A DNA stretch of 64,000 bases from Reticulitermes speratus (taxonomy: Eukaryota > Arthropoda > Insecta > Blattodea > Rhinotermitidae). The notes below the pieces were generated by a model. The model made no database searches, was not told the DNA's origin, and worked only from the letters and a program-made list of their open reading frames with translations. A program made the translations under genes and the position numbers. Location: NCBI GenBank assembly GCA_021186555.1, contig JAJKFL010000005.1, forward strand, positions 46,247,635 to 46,311,634, in the 5' to 3' direction. Shown one piece after another: positions 34,101 through 44,400 of this stretch; the first letter of the stretch is position 1; every line of letters starts with the position of its first letter.

Positions 34101-36786
34101 TGAAGTGAATAATTATATGGAAGGAAGTGGTTATGGCCTAATTTGACCTACTGTTCTAGCATTTGATTAGAAGTACTGAAGAAAACTAAGAAATTTTTCA
34201 GTCAGGACAGTTGTGTTTCAGGCAGAATTTGAAATATGCACCTCCTCAATACAAATCAGAAGTGATAACACTTTAGCCAACCTGCTTGGTCACATTCATC
34301 AAGCAGAAAACCATTTCTTCAGTATCATCAGTCATGTTGGATAACTTAACGTTTATGGAAGGTCATCAAAGATGAGTTTCACCTGTCATGAATATTCAAA
34401 CTGTGGTTGACTACTGTAGGTTATGGCACTGTGCAAATATGTGATGTTCAGTGCTGAAAATCCTCGAAGTTTGTATGTCAAGAGCATCTCATAAATGTTG
34501 CTTCCCTTTTACACAGCTATCATGTCCCAGTCCTTGAAAGTTGGCCATAAATTATGAATGCAGTCATTTCTTTTGTTTCAACAAAACTTTTTCTTCATTT
34601 CAAAGTTAGGCACAAACCTTTTTTTTTACTTCATTCTAACCTTTACAATGTCTAACAACAAAAAGTCAGCTGTAGAATTAATATTTGCAGTCAAGTTTGG
34701 GTTGCCTGAATGCAGGAGGAGGCCCCCTGAGGTTAGGACCCAGGCACAGCAATACCCACCCTCACCTTAGTACCTACATGCCTAAAGGAGTCACAGTTAA
34801 TGCCTTGACCATGAAGACCCAATTCATTTTGCTGTTTAATACAAATCCCAGTTGTACAGATTCTGAATTATATTTCAACACAGGGTAGTCACAGGACTGA
34901 GGTTTGTGAAGGAGAATCGAGTGATCCACCTGCAAATCCAACAGGCTGGACTTCTGCCTCGTGGGGAAATAAACATGACATCAGTGCAGTGGCGTCCAGT
35001 TGACAACTACAGAATATCTGATTCTGATGTGTATAATGGGAAAGACTACCACACTCTGAGCTGGGAGCAGAGAGCAATTGATCTTGATGATCTTGTAGCT
35101 CCTGAAGGTTCTGTTTTGACAGGTAGGCAATAAACTTGAGGTTCAGAACTGAAACAACTGAGCACAAATATTTTACATCCCAGATGATTTTGTAGTTTTT
35201 GAGGAGTCCATGTAAACAATAACCTTGATGAAAACTTAGGGTCTTAAGACACTGTGTTTGTAGATTGTCTTCTGGGATATGATATCATGTGCTTTTTTAG
35301 ATAAGCACCAATGTTTTAGAGGAACCTTTTGTTCTCCTTTGAAGATGGAAACAACAAGTTCCTCTGAAATGTTGGTATGCATCTACCAAACATATCAACC
35401 TGAACTATGCTGAAAATTTTTAAGAATGTTAACTGATAGGTAAGTAACAGAGAGGTCAAGATGGTAGTAAGAAAGGACAGAAGTGTGTTGACATGGATGA
35501 TCTCGTATTGTGAAGACTGGGTCAATCTATGACCTTATGTTGCAGTCACACTCTTGTGTCTCCTTTCAGGAGTTCGTTTCCGCCGAGTGGGAACACATTT
35601 GAACTTGGAAATCATGGTGACCCCGCTCAATTTCACAGCTGGTACATTGGATAATCCTCACCAGAAGAGTGTGTGGCATGGAAATGACAATACAGATGCC
35701 TCCCTTGAAGCACCCAGGTACACACTTCTCTTGCAGCATAAAAGTTTCTTAACTCTAACGTGAATTGTAAACACATTCAGCAGATGTCTCTCTTTGCCAA
35801 TGTTATCAGCTGTAAGACAAAAACTGACCTAATTAATCTTTTACTGTAGAAGTTATTGTGAAATATTTAATTTTAATATTGTCTTCTCACCTTTGCCTAA
35901 GTCTCTCAAGTGGTCTCGTATTATGATAATGAAGCCTTTAATTTTAATATTATCCTCTTATATTTGCCTGTGTCTCTGAAGTGGTCTCGTACTTTAAAGA
36001 TTTCCAAATAAAATTCTGTAAACATTTCGCACCTCGCCCATGTATGTTAAATGCCCCACCTATCTCGTACTTCTCGATTTAATCATCCTCATAATAACTC
36101 GTGGACAGTACAAATTATGAAATTCATGATTATGCAGTTTTCTTCAAGACAGAATTGCAAGGTTTGCTGCCCCACCTTCTAGTCTTATTTTTAACCACCT
36201 GCCAACAGACGTAAGAACAGAACAATAGCAGAAGAGCATGTCTTGGGCCTTTCATATACAAGGATTGTGGACCAAATTATTGTAAAAATGTGACAAGTAA
36301 TCTGCCTGCATGAGGTCTGTCGAATAACAAGGGATGTTGCCAACGAAAGTAACAACAATAGCCACATAAAATTTTTGGTACTGTGCAAATGCATGTTTAC
36401 TTCATCCAAGTGTACTGACTATGGTAGATGTACAGCAATGTAACTACAACATTATACATGCATGTGTCCTTCGCAGGGAGAGACTGTATATCTCCAATCC
36501 CGATGTGCCAATATCTACAAATGAGGGTTCCGCAGTTGATTCACAATCTGACCAGTTCCTGCTGTTCACACACTCTGATATAAATGCAGACGCAGCACAG
36601 ACTACAATACCATTCCTGGATGCTCAACCTGTGGCACCTGATCCACCTACTCTACTTGCTGGAGCTGGAATTTACCACAAGGGACGTCCAGGCTATGGAG
36701 GTTTTATAGGACCTAAAGTTGTGACGTATGACTTCAGCACTCATATACAAGCTACATTTCCAGTCATTGAAGATGAAGTGAACTGA
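25197..36786 (+). CDS. DUF4803-family secreted protein, seven coding exons, complete
   Basis: Coding exons: 25197-25745, 26952-27093, 29382-29737, 31412-31632, 34884-35122, 35570-35717, 36477-36786. Every join has GT/AG and matching phase (0,1,0,2,1,2), and the sum, 1965 nt, gives 654 residues plus stop. Residues 1-21 are a signal peptide ([16 protein letters not shown], then NDCEG). Residues 22-183 are helical and charged. Exons 3 and 4 carry a cysteine-rich core ('[10 protein letters not shown]', '[13 protein letters not shown]', '[10 protein letters not shown]'). Exons 5-7 form a conserved block ('[20 protein letters not shown]', '[13 protein letters not shown]', 'IPFLDAQPV') with possible N-glycosylation sites (NMT, NFT). 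I recognise this as the insect/arthropod family with Pfam domain DUF4803, whose members are of similar length. No molecular function is established. The gene is convergent with UBR3. Family call is from memory of the conserved block. Confidence 0.9.
25746..26951 (+). other. Intron 1 of the DUF4803 gene
   Basis: The intron has donor GTAAAA and acceptor TTGCAG. It contains a diverged piggyBac-type MITE remnant at about 26625-26830 ('tttaacgttataaagc', 'gtgcattgatgtgctat', 'tgcttcaaagtgttaa'). Nothing else is identifiable. Confidence 0.6.
27094..29381 (+). other. Intron 2 of the DUF4803 gene
   Basis: Donor GTGTGC, acceptor TTACAG. A diverged piggyBac-type MITE lies at about 28400-28630 ('ggcctttaaagccac', 'gtatttatgtgttttg'). 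The rest is AT-rich and CpG-poor with no coding signal I trust, although short open frames occur near 27094-27420. Confidence 0.55.
29738..31411 (+). other. Intron 3 of the DUF4803 gene, with repeats
   Basis: Donor GTGAGT, acceptor CACACAG. It holds a 'PCSLV'-type repeat at 29955-30050 (minus-strand GAAACAUUUGUAC) and an antisense headless family-1 SINE at about 31163-31315, beginning with a (GGTAAA)-type tail. Confidence 0.6.
31163..31315 (-). mobile_element. tRNA-derived SINE (family 1), 5'-truncated
   Basis: The antisense copy runs from 'taaaggtaaaggtaaag' through 'ccagagggggagtagagg' to 'accgctttacccccc', so it retains the 3' half only, as expected of incomplete reverse transcription starting at the tail. 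Confidence 0.75.
31828..32125 (-). mobile_element. tRNA-derived SINE (family 1), full length
   Basis: The antisense full copy runs from a duplicated 'aaaaggtaaaggcaaaaggt' tail to the head at 'actacactatcctggccc'. The inverse B box is 'caggattcgatcaccagacc'. It lies in intron 4 of the DUF4803 gene. Confidence 0.8.
32178..32204. repeat. (TTA)n microsatellite
   Basis: There are about nine perfect units of TTA in intron 4 of the DUF4803 gene. Confidence 0.9.
32440..32700 (-). mobile_element. tRNA-derived SINE (family 1), diverged full copy
   Basis: The antisense copy reads 'gtggaggtatagctccactc', 'attcttaatctcagccccag', 'aactttacccctgggggaac', 'gggttgggtgggcctcagag', and ends near 'actatactgactgactg'. 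It is older than the copies at 31828 and 51200. Confidence 0.65.
33288..33410. repeat. 'PCSLV' repeat, inverted pair of hammerhead-like halves
   Basis: 'ttctgggatgtgacaccatg', 'gggtaccaatgttttgaa' is a minus-strand copy. It is followed by a plus-strand piece, 'taccctgaagatgcagggtt...cagaatgtgggta', so two cores face each other. Both are degenerate. Confidence 0.55.
34118..34300. mobile_element. SINE family 3, diverged
   Basis: 'ggaaggaagtggttatggcc', 'taatttgacctactgttcta', 'ctgaagaaaactaagaaat', and a far end 'aacactttagccaacctgct' match the order of 19848-19985. It lies in intron 4 of the DUF4803 gene. Confidence 0.45.
35262..35400. repeat. 'PCSLV' repeat, inverted pair
   Basis: A minus-strand copy ('agcaccaatgttttagagga') is followed within about 25 bp by a plus-strand copy ('gaagatggaaac', 'ttcctctgaaatgttggta'). 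It is in intron 5 of the DUF4803 gene. The facing arrangement repeats the pattern at 14811-15121 and 17215-17640. Confidence 0.6.
35865..36180 (-). mobile_element. LINE-derived antisense segments
   Basis: Two near-copies of 'tttaattttaatattrtcytct', each followed by 'tttgcct.agtctctc.agtggtctc', are antisense traces of the LINE WED-IKLDL/GRPRH segment seen more clearly at 50140-50220. They are in tandem, about 70 bp apart, in intron 6 of the DUF4803 gene. Confidence 0.4.
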
Positions 36787-37030
36787 TCCAGATTCAAGTT
36801 TTTTCTCCTCAACCAGTAGTATCAATGTTTTTTTGTTTCAGTATTTGTAATATTTACATGCAAAAATACTAATGTTGAAGAAATACTTGATCAATACTGT
36901 AGCTACAGATTTGAACAGTGTGTACTGCTCATTGACATACAGATCAAAGTAAACTGAAATTAAAACTGTATCACACAGGGGCTTCTTATTTTTGTTCAAA
37001 TTATTGATGTATTGAAATTGTGGTATTAGT

Positions 37031-37036
37031 AATAAA
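37031..37036 (+). terminator. Candidate poly(A) signal of the DUF4803 gene
   Basis: AATAAA lies about 245 bp after the stop codon, the first canonical signal downstream of it. Confidence 0.5.
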
Positions 37037-37731
37037 ACGGTACTGATTATAAAACTGATATTACTGTTCACTTATATGTTTGTACGATCAACAAAGATGT
37101 TATGAGTATCAATTTTACTTCAAACCAACATCAGAGAATTTTATGTGCACAAAGTAACATCATGTTACTTCACCCTTTACATCTTGAGAACACAGGTGTA
37201 TCTAAGAACTTGATTCTCATTGGGTTTACAAGTTTCAGCTTTGAAGATTTCAAGAAAACTCCTACATAAATATTGCAAGTAAAGCTTCCAACTTTCATTC
37301 CTGGAGACCTCTTAAGAACTCCAACACAAAGATTTCACATAATGCTTTCAAATGCCAATTCTGAAGACTTATTTTAAATTATGACTGAAAATAGCAAATA
37401 AAGATTCTGAGTTTCATATCTGAAAACTTCTTTCCTGCCCCCCATATATGAAAGGTCTTCTGCCACCAACTATATTATGATGGCATGCACTGCGTTACAC
37501 TCTTTGACATATGCTCTTTACTCATGTTTATAGCCAAAGATTTGAAATGTGTATCCACATCTTCGGCCCCACAGCACAAGTTCAGCGTCTTTGTAGAAAG
37601 TAACACACAGTCACATTTCACACTTTTCACTCCTACAACTTATCATACTCAGTCCACATGCAGAACACACATTACATCTCAGGTGACTGCTCTTTTCAGC
37701 AACTTATCACTGTTCCTCACAGAAAGGCAAT

Positions 37732-37774
37732 CTTTCTTTCTTTCTTTCTTCTTCTTTCCTTTTTTCTTCTTCTG
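37732..37774. repeat. CTTT-rich simple repeat
   Basis: Pyrimidine tract of CTTT units turning into CTT/TTC. Confidence 0.85.
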
Positions 37775-37899
37775 CAGATGCTGATCTTCCTTGTCTCAGA
37801 GAGTGGATATGCCCCAGTCTTCTTGCTCCTTCTACAAAATTTCTCTCCAGATGTGTTCTTAAACCTTGATGAGAACTCTTAGCACCATAAGATGAAAAC

Positions 37900-39090
37900 A
37901 TGAACGAGCTATTCAAAATGGATAGGTCCAGTGGATGAAAGAACAGCTACTTTGTCCATATGAATGTATGTCAATTCACCGAATTGGTATTTTCCACTCA
38001 ATCACCCATGTGCATGATATAGCTTTGCACAGTGGTGAGCTTGATGGCCTGTTCATCCTTGATGTTTCCTTCTGCTGTGGTTGATGCATGTTAATAAGTC
38101 TTTCTCTCTTGTCCTTTCATACCATCACAGCCGTATCTCTCCTAATTCTTGCTTCCCATTTCATTTTTAGTGTCTTGTGTCCAAAGTCACGTGGCATACC
38201 TTTATGGTTTGGAAGGACAGTGCCACAGCAGTCTAATTTTCTATCAGTCAGGTAATCGGATAAAGCAAGAGCAGAAAATAAATTTTCCACATACAACTTG
38301 CATACAACCCATTCCCCATTTCTGGTAATATGTCTAACATTTGTGTGTGTAGTGTCATTTTCTTAGTTGCATTCTTGGAGTCTTTTACCAATGTAAAACT
38401 TTATCTCATATGTGTAGCTTGTCATCTCACAAAGCTTGTAAATTCTCTGGCCAGAACATTTATTATTCTTATGTATATACTGTCTGAAAATTACCCAATC
38501 TCTGAATTTCAGAATAACTTCATCCAGTAACAAATTTTAGGAGGGGTTGTAAAATCATTCAATCTGTCAGAAAATGTTCTCGGCATCCATAGTCTGTCAG
38601 TTTTATCACTGACGTTAGGTTTCTTGGTACTGTCAGAGAAATAGAACAAGTGCAATATGTAAAAGTATCCATCATGTTTCATGGTGTTAGTGTGAAACTG
38701 TGTGGAACTGTTCAAGTGCGGACCAGTACTACAAACTGTCTCTTACATGATGTCCAGTATTTACAGTAACAGGCATGTCACACAGGTCAGGAAGGTGCGA
38801 TTTCGTCTGTGAAATACAATAGCACAATGAGAGAAATGCTATTTTTTTTCACACATGAGGCCCTCATTTTTCTTGACACCACTGGGAGCTGCAGTAAATG
38901 AGTGTACAGCCCTGTGCCTTCCTTGTGGAGGTTTGCAGTTCAAGTTCTCACCAGCAATGGTCTCAGGTTGTGGATCATTCTTCAGACACTCAACTTCAAC
39001 ATCAATCAGCTAGGTGCTGTATCCATCAAAATCAATATCTAGAGAAAACTGTCTTTCAGTTTGGGTACTGCCAAGCCTCTATGTTGTGGC
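37900..39090 (-). pseudogene. Decayed piggyBac-family transposase (DNA transposon)
   Basis: Minus-strand reading, N to C: 'FTAAPSGVKKNEG' (about 38880), 'GYFYILHLFYFSDSTKKPNV' then 'DKTDRLWMPRTFSDRLNDF' (38670-38555), 'LLDEVILKFRDWVIFRQYIH' and 'GQRIYKLCEMTSYTYEIKFY' (38530-38400), 'LTDRKLDCCGTVLPNHKGMP' and 'RDFGHKTLKMKWEAR' (38250-38150). These match the DDE_Tnp_1_7 order of piggyBac transposases, including the DEV..FKGR and CD-GYTY segments. Frame changes and stops separate the blocks (for instance between the LNDF and LLDEV blocks near 38540), so it is dead. It is the only coding relative of the TTAA-flanked MITEs found here. Confidence 0.8.
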
Positions 39091-40033
39091 CATGATACGC
39101 AGAACACTACGACACATCACTGACACTGACACTGAGTGTACACTAAAGCCCACAGAATGAAAGATTGGTATGCAAAGATTGGAATGCTTGTGGTGTGTAT
39201 ATGTGGGCATATGTTTTGGCATAAACACTTTTGTGTGTATGTGTGTAGGCTTGTATATGAGTGCACATTTTGGTTTTTGTCAGAGTGCGTGAATGAGGCA
39301 GAATAAGATTCTGTTCCATGTAGCCACTTTGAAACTCACATCAATGAACAAAATATCTGGGAATCTTACTAGCATAGCTGGGGTGACTCAAATCACACTG
39401 ATACAAAATACTGCGCCTACACAACCAGACACTGTTGATAAGCATCCATCTCCAAACATCCATGAGTCTAATGCCTCAGTAAGGAGTGACCAAATATTCA
39501 CAATGTGTGACAAAAACTTGTGTCTTTAGTACAGTATGTACATCCTACTGCAGAATCCATTTAATGGTAAATTTAAAGCATAAACGTACAGAAAGTGTTA
39601 ACGTGGATGTTACAGCATGTAGAGGTGCAGTCACCTCCACAGCATTTTGGGTATACAATGATCTGTCCAATTTTTGGGACATTAGTTGGGATTCAGTATG
39701 AACTACATGCGTCTTGTTGCAAAAGATTTCCACATTACAACAGAAAACTTCAATTGTAACAGAAATATTTCCTGCTATATGAATCACAAAATATATGGTC
39801 AGTATGTCTACTCAGAGTTGGAAACACTTTACAAACTGACCGCATAATGAGAAAATTCATGTTCAGTTGCCCTCTTCACAGTATTCCTTCCTTTGTCAGT
39901 ATCATAAAATAAAAACTTTGAAGGACTAACTCACAAATTAAGAAACAGCTTTCCTCACGTAATTAGAAAGAATTTGAACAAAGATTCCACTCATATTCAA
40001 GATCTCTACCACAATACTTACATAGGGCTTTAA

Positions 40034-40249
40034 CCTTTGAATGACCAGTGTTCACAGCACCCCTAGAAATTACAGTTTATGTATTTATGCAACAAGGAAA
40101 TTTGCTGCATTTTTAAGACATGCTGTGCAATCTCGTTTTATTTTCCACAAAATGCCGTTTATTTCATAATTTTATCTTTTTCTGTTCAAATAATATGTTT
40201 TTTATAAATCATGCACTAAAATTTAAATTCTAACTTGGTCATTTACAGG
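40034..40249. mobile_element. piggyBac-type MITE with perfect TTAA flanks
   Basis: TTAA is at 40030-40033 and 40250-40253. The left end 'cctttgaatgacc' and the inverse of the right end 'cctgtaaatgacc' agree at 11 of 13 positions. A sister copy lies at 43400-43624 in UBR3 intron 7. Confidence 0.8.
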
Positions 40250-40589
40250 TTAACAGCCATGGCTGTCAAACATACTGGCAAGAGTGAATTGCATTAACAT
40301 AGCTGAGTGTTCTCTATTTGATCTGCAGTAGCAAAATAGGAAACATACAGCACCATTACATCCTATACATTATATGGATGTTAAATGCTGAATTCACCTT
40401 CAGGCAGATGTTAAAAATAGTGTCTCGAGGTCAGAATGTCAAATACTGTACTTCACAACTTAATTGATGCACTTTCTTTTTTCACAAGATTTGTGAAAAT
40501 GATTCATCATGGAAAATATCACAAGTCCACTTGACCCACCCATAAAAGTAAGATTTTCTCCCAAAAAATAACTTATTACATGAATCAGA

Positions 40590-41000
40590 GTCCTTAATAA
40601 GCTAATAGTTGCTCAGCTAGTTGAAAAATCTGTTGTACTTACAGGCACTGCAAGTTCACTACCATATTTACACAAGTGTCTGCCACCAGTCCATGTTCAG
40701 AGCCAAATGAATCCCCTCCACATCCTCCCACCTATTTAATATTATATTATTATTCTCCCACCTATGCCTAGGTTGTCAAAGCGGTCTCCTTCCGTCAAGT
40801 TTTATGGACAAAACACTGTAGTATACATCTCCTACATACATGCCCTTCTCTCATACTCCATGATTCAATCATCCTAACAATATGCGGCGAAAACTACAAA
40901 TTACAAAGTGCTCCTAATTATACAACTTATTCCAGTTTCCCCTTGCTTTCTACCTCTTAGGTCCTACCAACATACAACAACGACAGAAAATCAGTCATGC
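40590..41000 (-). mobile_element. LINE 3' end, antisense, broken
   Basis: 'aagctaatagttgctcagct' is the LINE 3' terminus. 'tcccacctatttaatatta', 'ctcccacctatgcctaggtt' and 'ggtctccttccgtcaagttt' correspond to the antisense of [14 protein letters not shown]. 'caatcatcctaacaatatgc' recurs near 36090 and 43680. Confidence 0.55.
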
Positions 41001-41479
41001 TAAACCACACAAAACAAAGTTGAAATTGATCCCATCTGCTTGAATATCAAACATGCTGCTATCCCTGTCACTCAACTTCCTTACACAACATAGGTATGCG
41101 TGAAATATAAAGGGACTTTTAATAAAACTTTAAATTAAAAATTGGGTACATCAGTTAAAGTGACAGCAAGAATTCAGCTTTAAAATACAGTAATCTGTTT
41201 AGGTGAAGAGGCATATGACAACTACTTAAATATTCTTTCACACTGAGGTCTGACTCGTCCAACACCAACAGCAATGGCCCCACACCACCCCACTATATAC
41301 TGGCATACATAGCTCCAGAAACTCAATTTTAATCCATCAGCCACTTAATGCACTATCAGACTTTCAGAAGGCTTGATACAAACATTTTACACTCCACATT
41401 TGTCCCCACTAACTATGGATGAGTGGGCAGCTATATTTCTGAGCCCTGCTGACATATACAAAAATGTTTTTGATCCTAC

Positions 41480-44400
41480 CTGGACACGAAGTGGGTGCAT
41501 CATGCTCAGCATCAGCACATCCCTAGGTGGCAGCACATCCTTTAGAGACAGGCCCTGATGTTTGATGGCCTGGCACATGAGTACTGACAAATAGCGGTGC
41601 AACGGTAGATGGAAAGATACTTGAAGATTATCACTCTGTGGACACAAAACAAACGTGCTCATCAGGTATGATACTCAATGATGGTGCCTTGTTCATATAA
41701 TATTCAAATCCACTGACCCACAGAGGAATATAAAATGAGGACATAATTGTATAAAATTTTCTGCTATCATGTAACACATAAACCCTAATTCTGAGGGGAA
41801 ATAAATTATATAATGTATTTTGTACATGTCACACAGTACACATTACCCTTCCCCATCCTTTATTTCCCAACTTACAACCACCTGGGGGGGGGGGGGGGGG
41901 GGGAGAAGAAGGAAGAAGAAGAACTCTGTTATGGAAAATACAAAATTTCTGCCATCTGTCACTCCTGTTATATGAACTACTAGACGAACACCCACGAGTG
42001 TAAGAAGAGAACTGTGCTGTGTAGTGCATGCTAATAATAAGAGTAATAAATTTGTAAATTTCATGATCGAAGGCACACAGTAAAGGGTTAACTTGTTAGT
42101 TATTGTAAACAGATGCTATGATTTGATAAGGCAACTTGCTCACATACACTATAACAGAACACTGGTCAGATTTGTCCCATTGTAAGGCTCTGTATGTTTA
42201 ACTTTTGTGAACAACATTTCACTGACACTCTTCATAAACCATATCTGAATTACTAATTTTCCAGGAGACACGACAAGTATGAGAACCAATAATAAAACAC
42301 TAACATACAGTGGTTGCTAGAGATATTACTATCAACAGTAGAATTACATGGTGTTTCAACACAGGTACAGAACACACTTTTTATTTGGGAAATATGCATA
42401 TAATATTAAGTGACAAAAACTGGACATACTGGCTTTAAAATGTAAGCCAGTGATAAGGACTTACAAAGAGTGGAATGATCAGTAGTGTTGGTCATAGCAA
42501 TAACACATCAATATTTATTATGTTCACTAATCTGCTCCCTACTGATAAAACACCTGATGCCAACTGACTGTGATACAAAAGAACAAGAAATTAAAAAACA
42601 AAAAACCCCAGTGCAACACAAAACAGTTCTGGCCATGTACATTCACTGATGGCAAGGTCAGAGCAAAAGTAACAAGTCTCAATCTACTAACCAAAATCAT
42701 ACAAAATTTTTACCATGTAAGGGTGTGAGAATTCGATGGCATCCAACCAGTCCTGCAACGCAAGCTGACAGCTGTTGAGAATACGTCGAGTCAGTTCCAC
42801 TGTACTGGAGTCTGATAAATGTGACAGTAAAGCCCACATTGGGTATGCACTTGACTCAAGTTCAGCTGAGAATGCTGCATAGTATGTGTTGGGCTCAAAT
42901 TCAACATGCTGAGACAACTCTCGAATGTTCACATTCATACCTGCAAGAAATGTACATGAGCATAACATCTGGGAACCATCCTAACAAGCAGCAGTACAAA
43001 GGATGTGTGGCTCAACAGAAATGCACTCTGTTTCTTCTGTATCTTTTCATAAGGAACTAACTAAATGAGTAGAGACCCTCTTGAGAAGCTAACAGTTGCT
43101 CAGCTACTCAATCTTTGCCTTTTATAGAACCCAAAGTTCATTATCAAAAGTACTCAAAATATACCATCAAATACAGCACTATCTCCTTTTAATTGTCATT
43201 ACACTATGTCAAAATCTTCAAACACAGGACACAACATTGGTGATATTTATAAAATAACCCCATGGCACTGAATGTTACAGACTTCTAACACATGATGTGA
43301 TGCTCAAAACACTGAATGCCAACCGCCGATGGCTTATTATGGAAACTCCTATGCAGCCCTTTAAATTTCAGTCTGCTGCAGATCACGCAGGAATTTTAAC
43401 CTTTAAATGATCTGCACTCACAACACGTCTAAGAAATTCATTTTATATATTTCAGCAAGAAGGAAATTTACTGTACTTATAAGACATGCATAATCCCTGT
43501 TATACTTTCCACAAAATGCTTTGTTTTATAATATTATCCTTTCTGTTCAAATAAAACTCACGTTTTTCATACGCCATGTGCTCAAATTCAAATACCAACC
43601 CTGCTGTTTAAAGGTCATTTCTGGTGCCAAAGGCCCAAGTGCTTATATTGTATGTCACACCCGTGTCATCCCCATGATTTCACTACCCTAATATTTGGTG
43701 AAGAGTACAAATTACAACGCTTATTGTTACACAGTCTTTCCCACCGTTCTGTTAGTTCTTCGCTCTGTTCACAAACACACTCCTACTGTGTCCTCACCTT
43801 GAAACATTGACAAGAATGCGAACCACATCTCCAGCAAGTTGTCATCGCTCATGAACTTGATCGCTATTGGACGGTGTGATAGCACATTGTTCAGATCAGA
43901 TACTAGAGGCCAGTAACGATGCTCCTTCATTATATTATGTCCACAGTCCACCACATAGTGAAAATTCTTGCTAGGATCTGTAACACCAAAATGAAACAGT
44001 ATCTGAACACTGTAACTTGTCAATTTGTGTCCCCATCTTCAGATGGGCTATGCAGAATATAGGTGTATTATCAATCACAAAGACTCAATGGTCATTTCAA
44101 GACATTTATATCATAGAAGCTTAGTTTCTAACCATCCCATACAGCAGACAGTAATATTGTACACACCATGGAGGGTGCTCTGGATAAGAATGTTGCTCAT
44201 CATTCGCTTGAGACTTATCACCATCACATGAAGCAAGTTCAGTTGTTCAACCATCCTGACTGCTAGGCTCTCATTGCTGAACAACTGCACACTAACATGG
44301 ACCACCCTGTTGGACAGTGTTTCAGGGTCTATTGATGCCTCTAACAGCCTAGAAATGCGACTGTAGTGTAGGACAAAAGCTCGCGTTAAAGCTTCCTGTA

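Larger units (their letters stand above)
36787..41479. other. Space between the convergent DUF4803 and UBR3 coding regions
   Basis: It contains the 3' end of the DUF4803 gene, a CTTT-rich tract (37732-37774), the piggyBac remnant, a piggyBac-type MITE (40034-40249) and LINE antisense pieces (about 40590-41000). I searched the minus strand for the UBR3 exon that should follow (expected to contain the MW-RNG motif) and did not find it. Confidence 0.55.
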
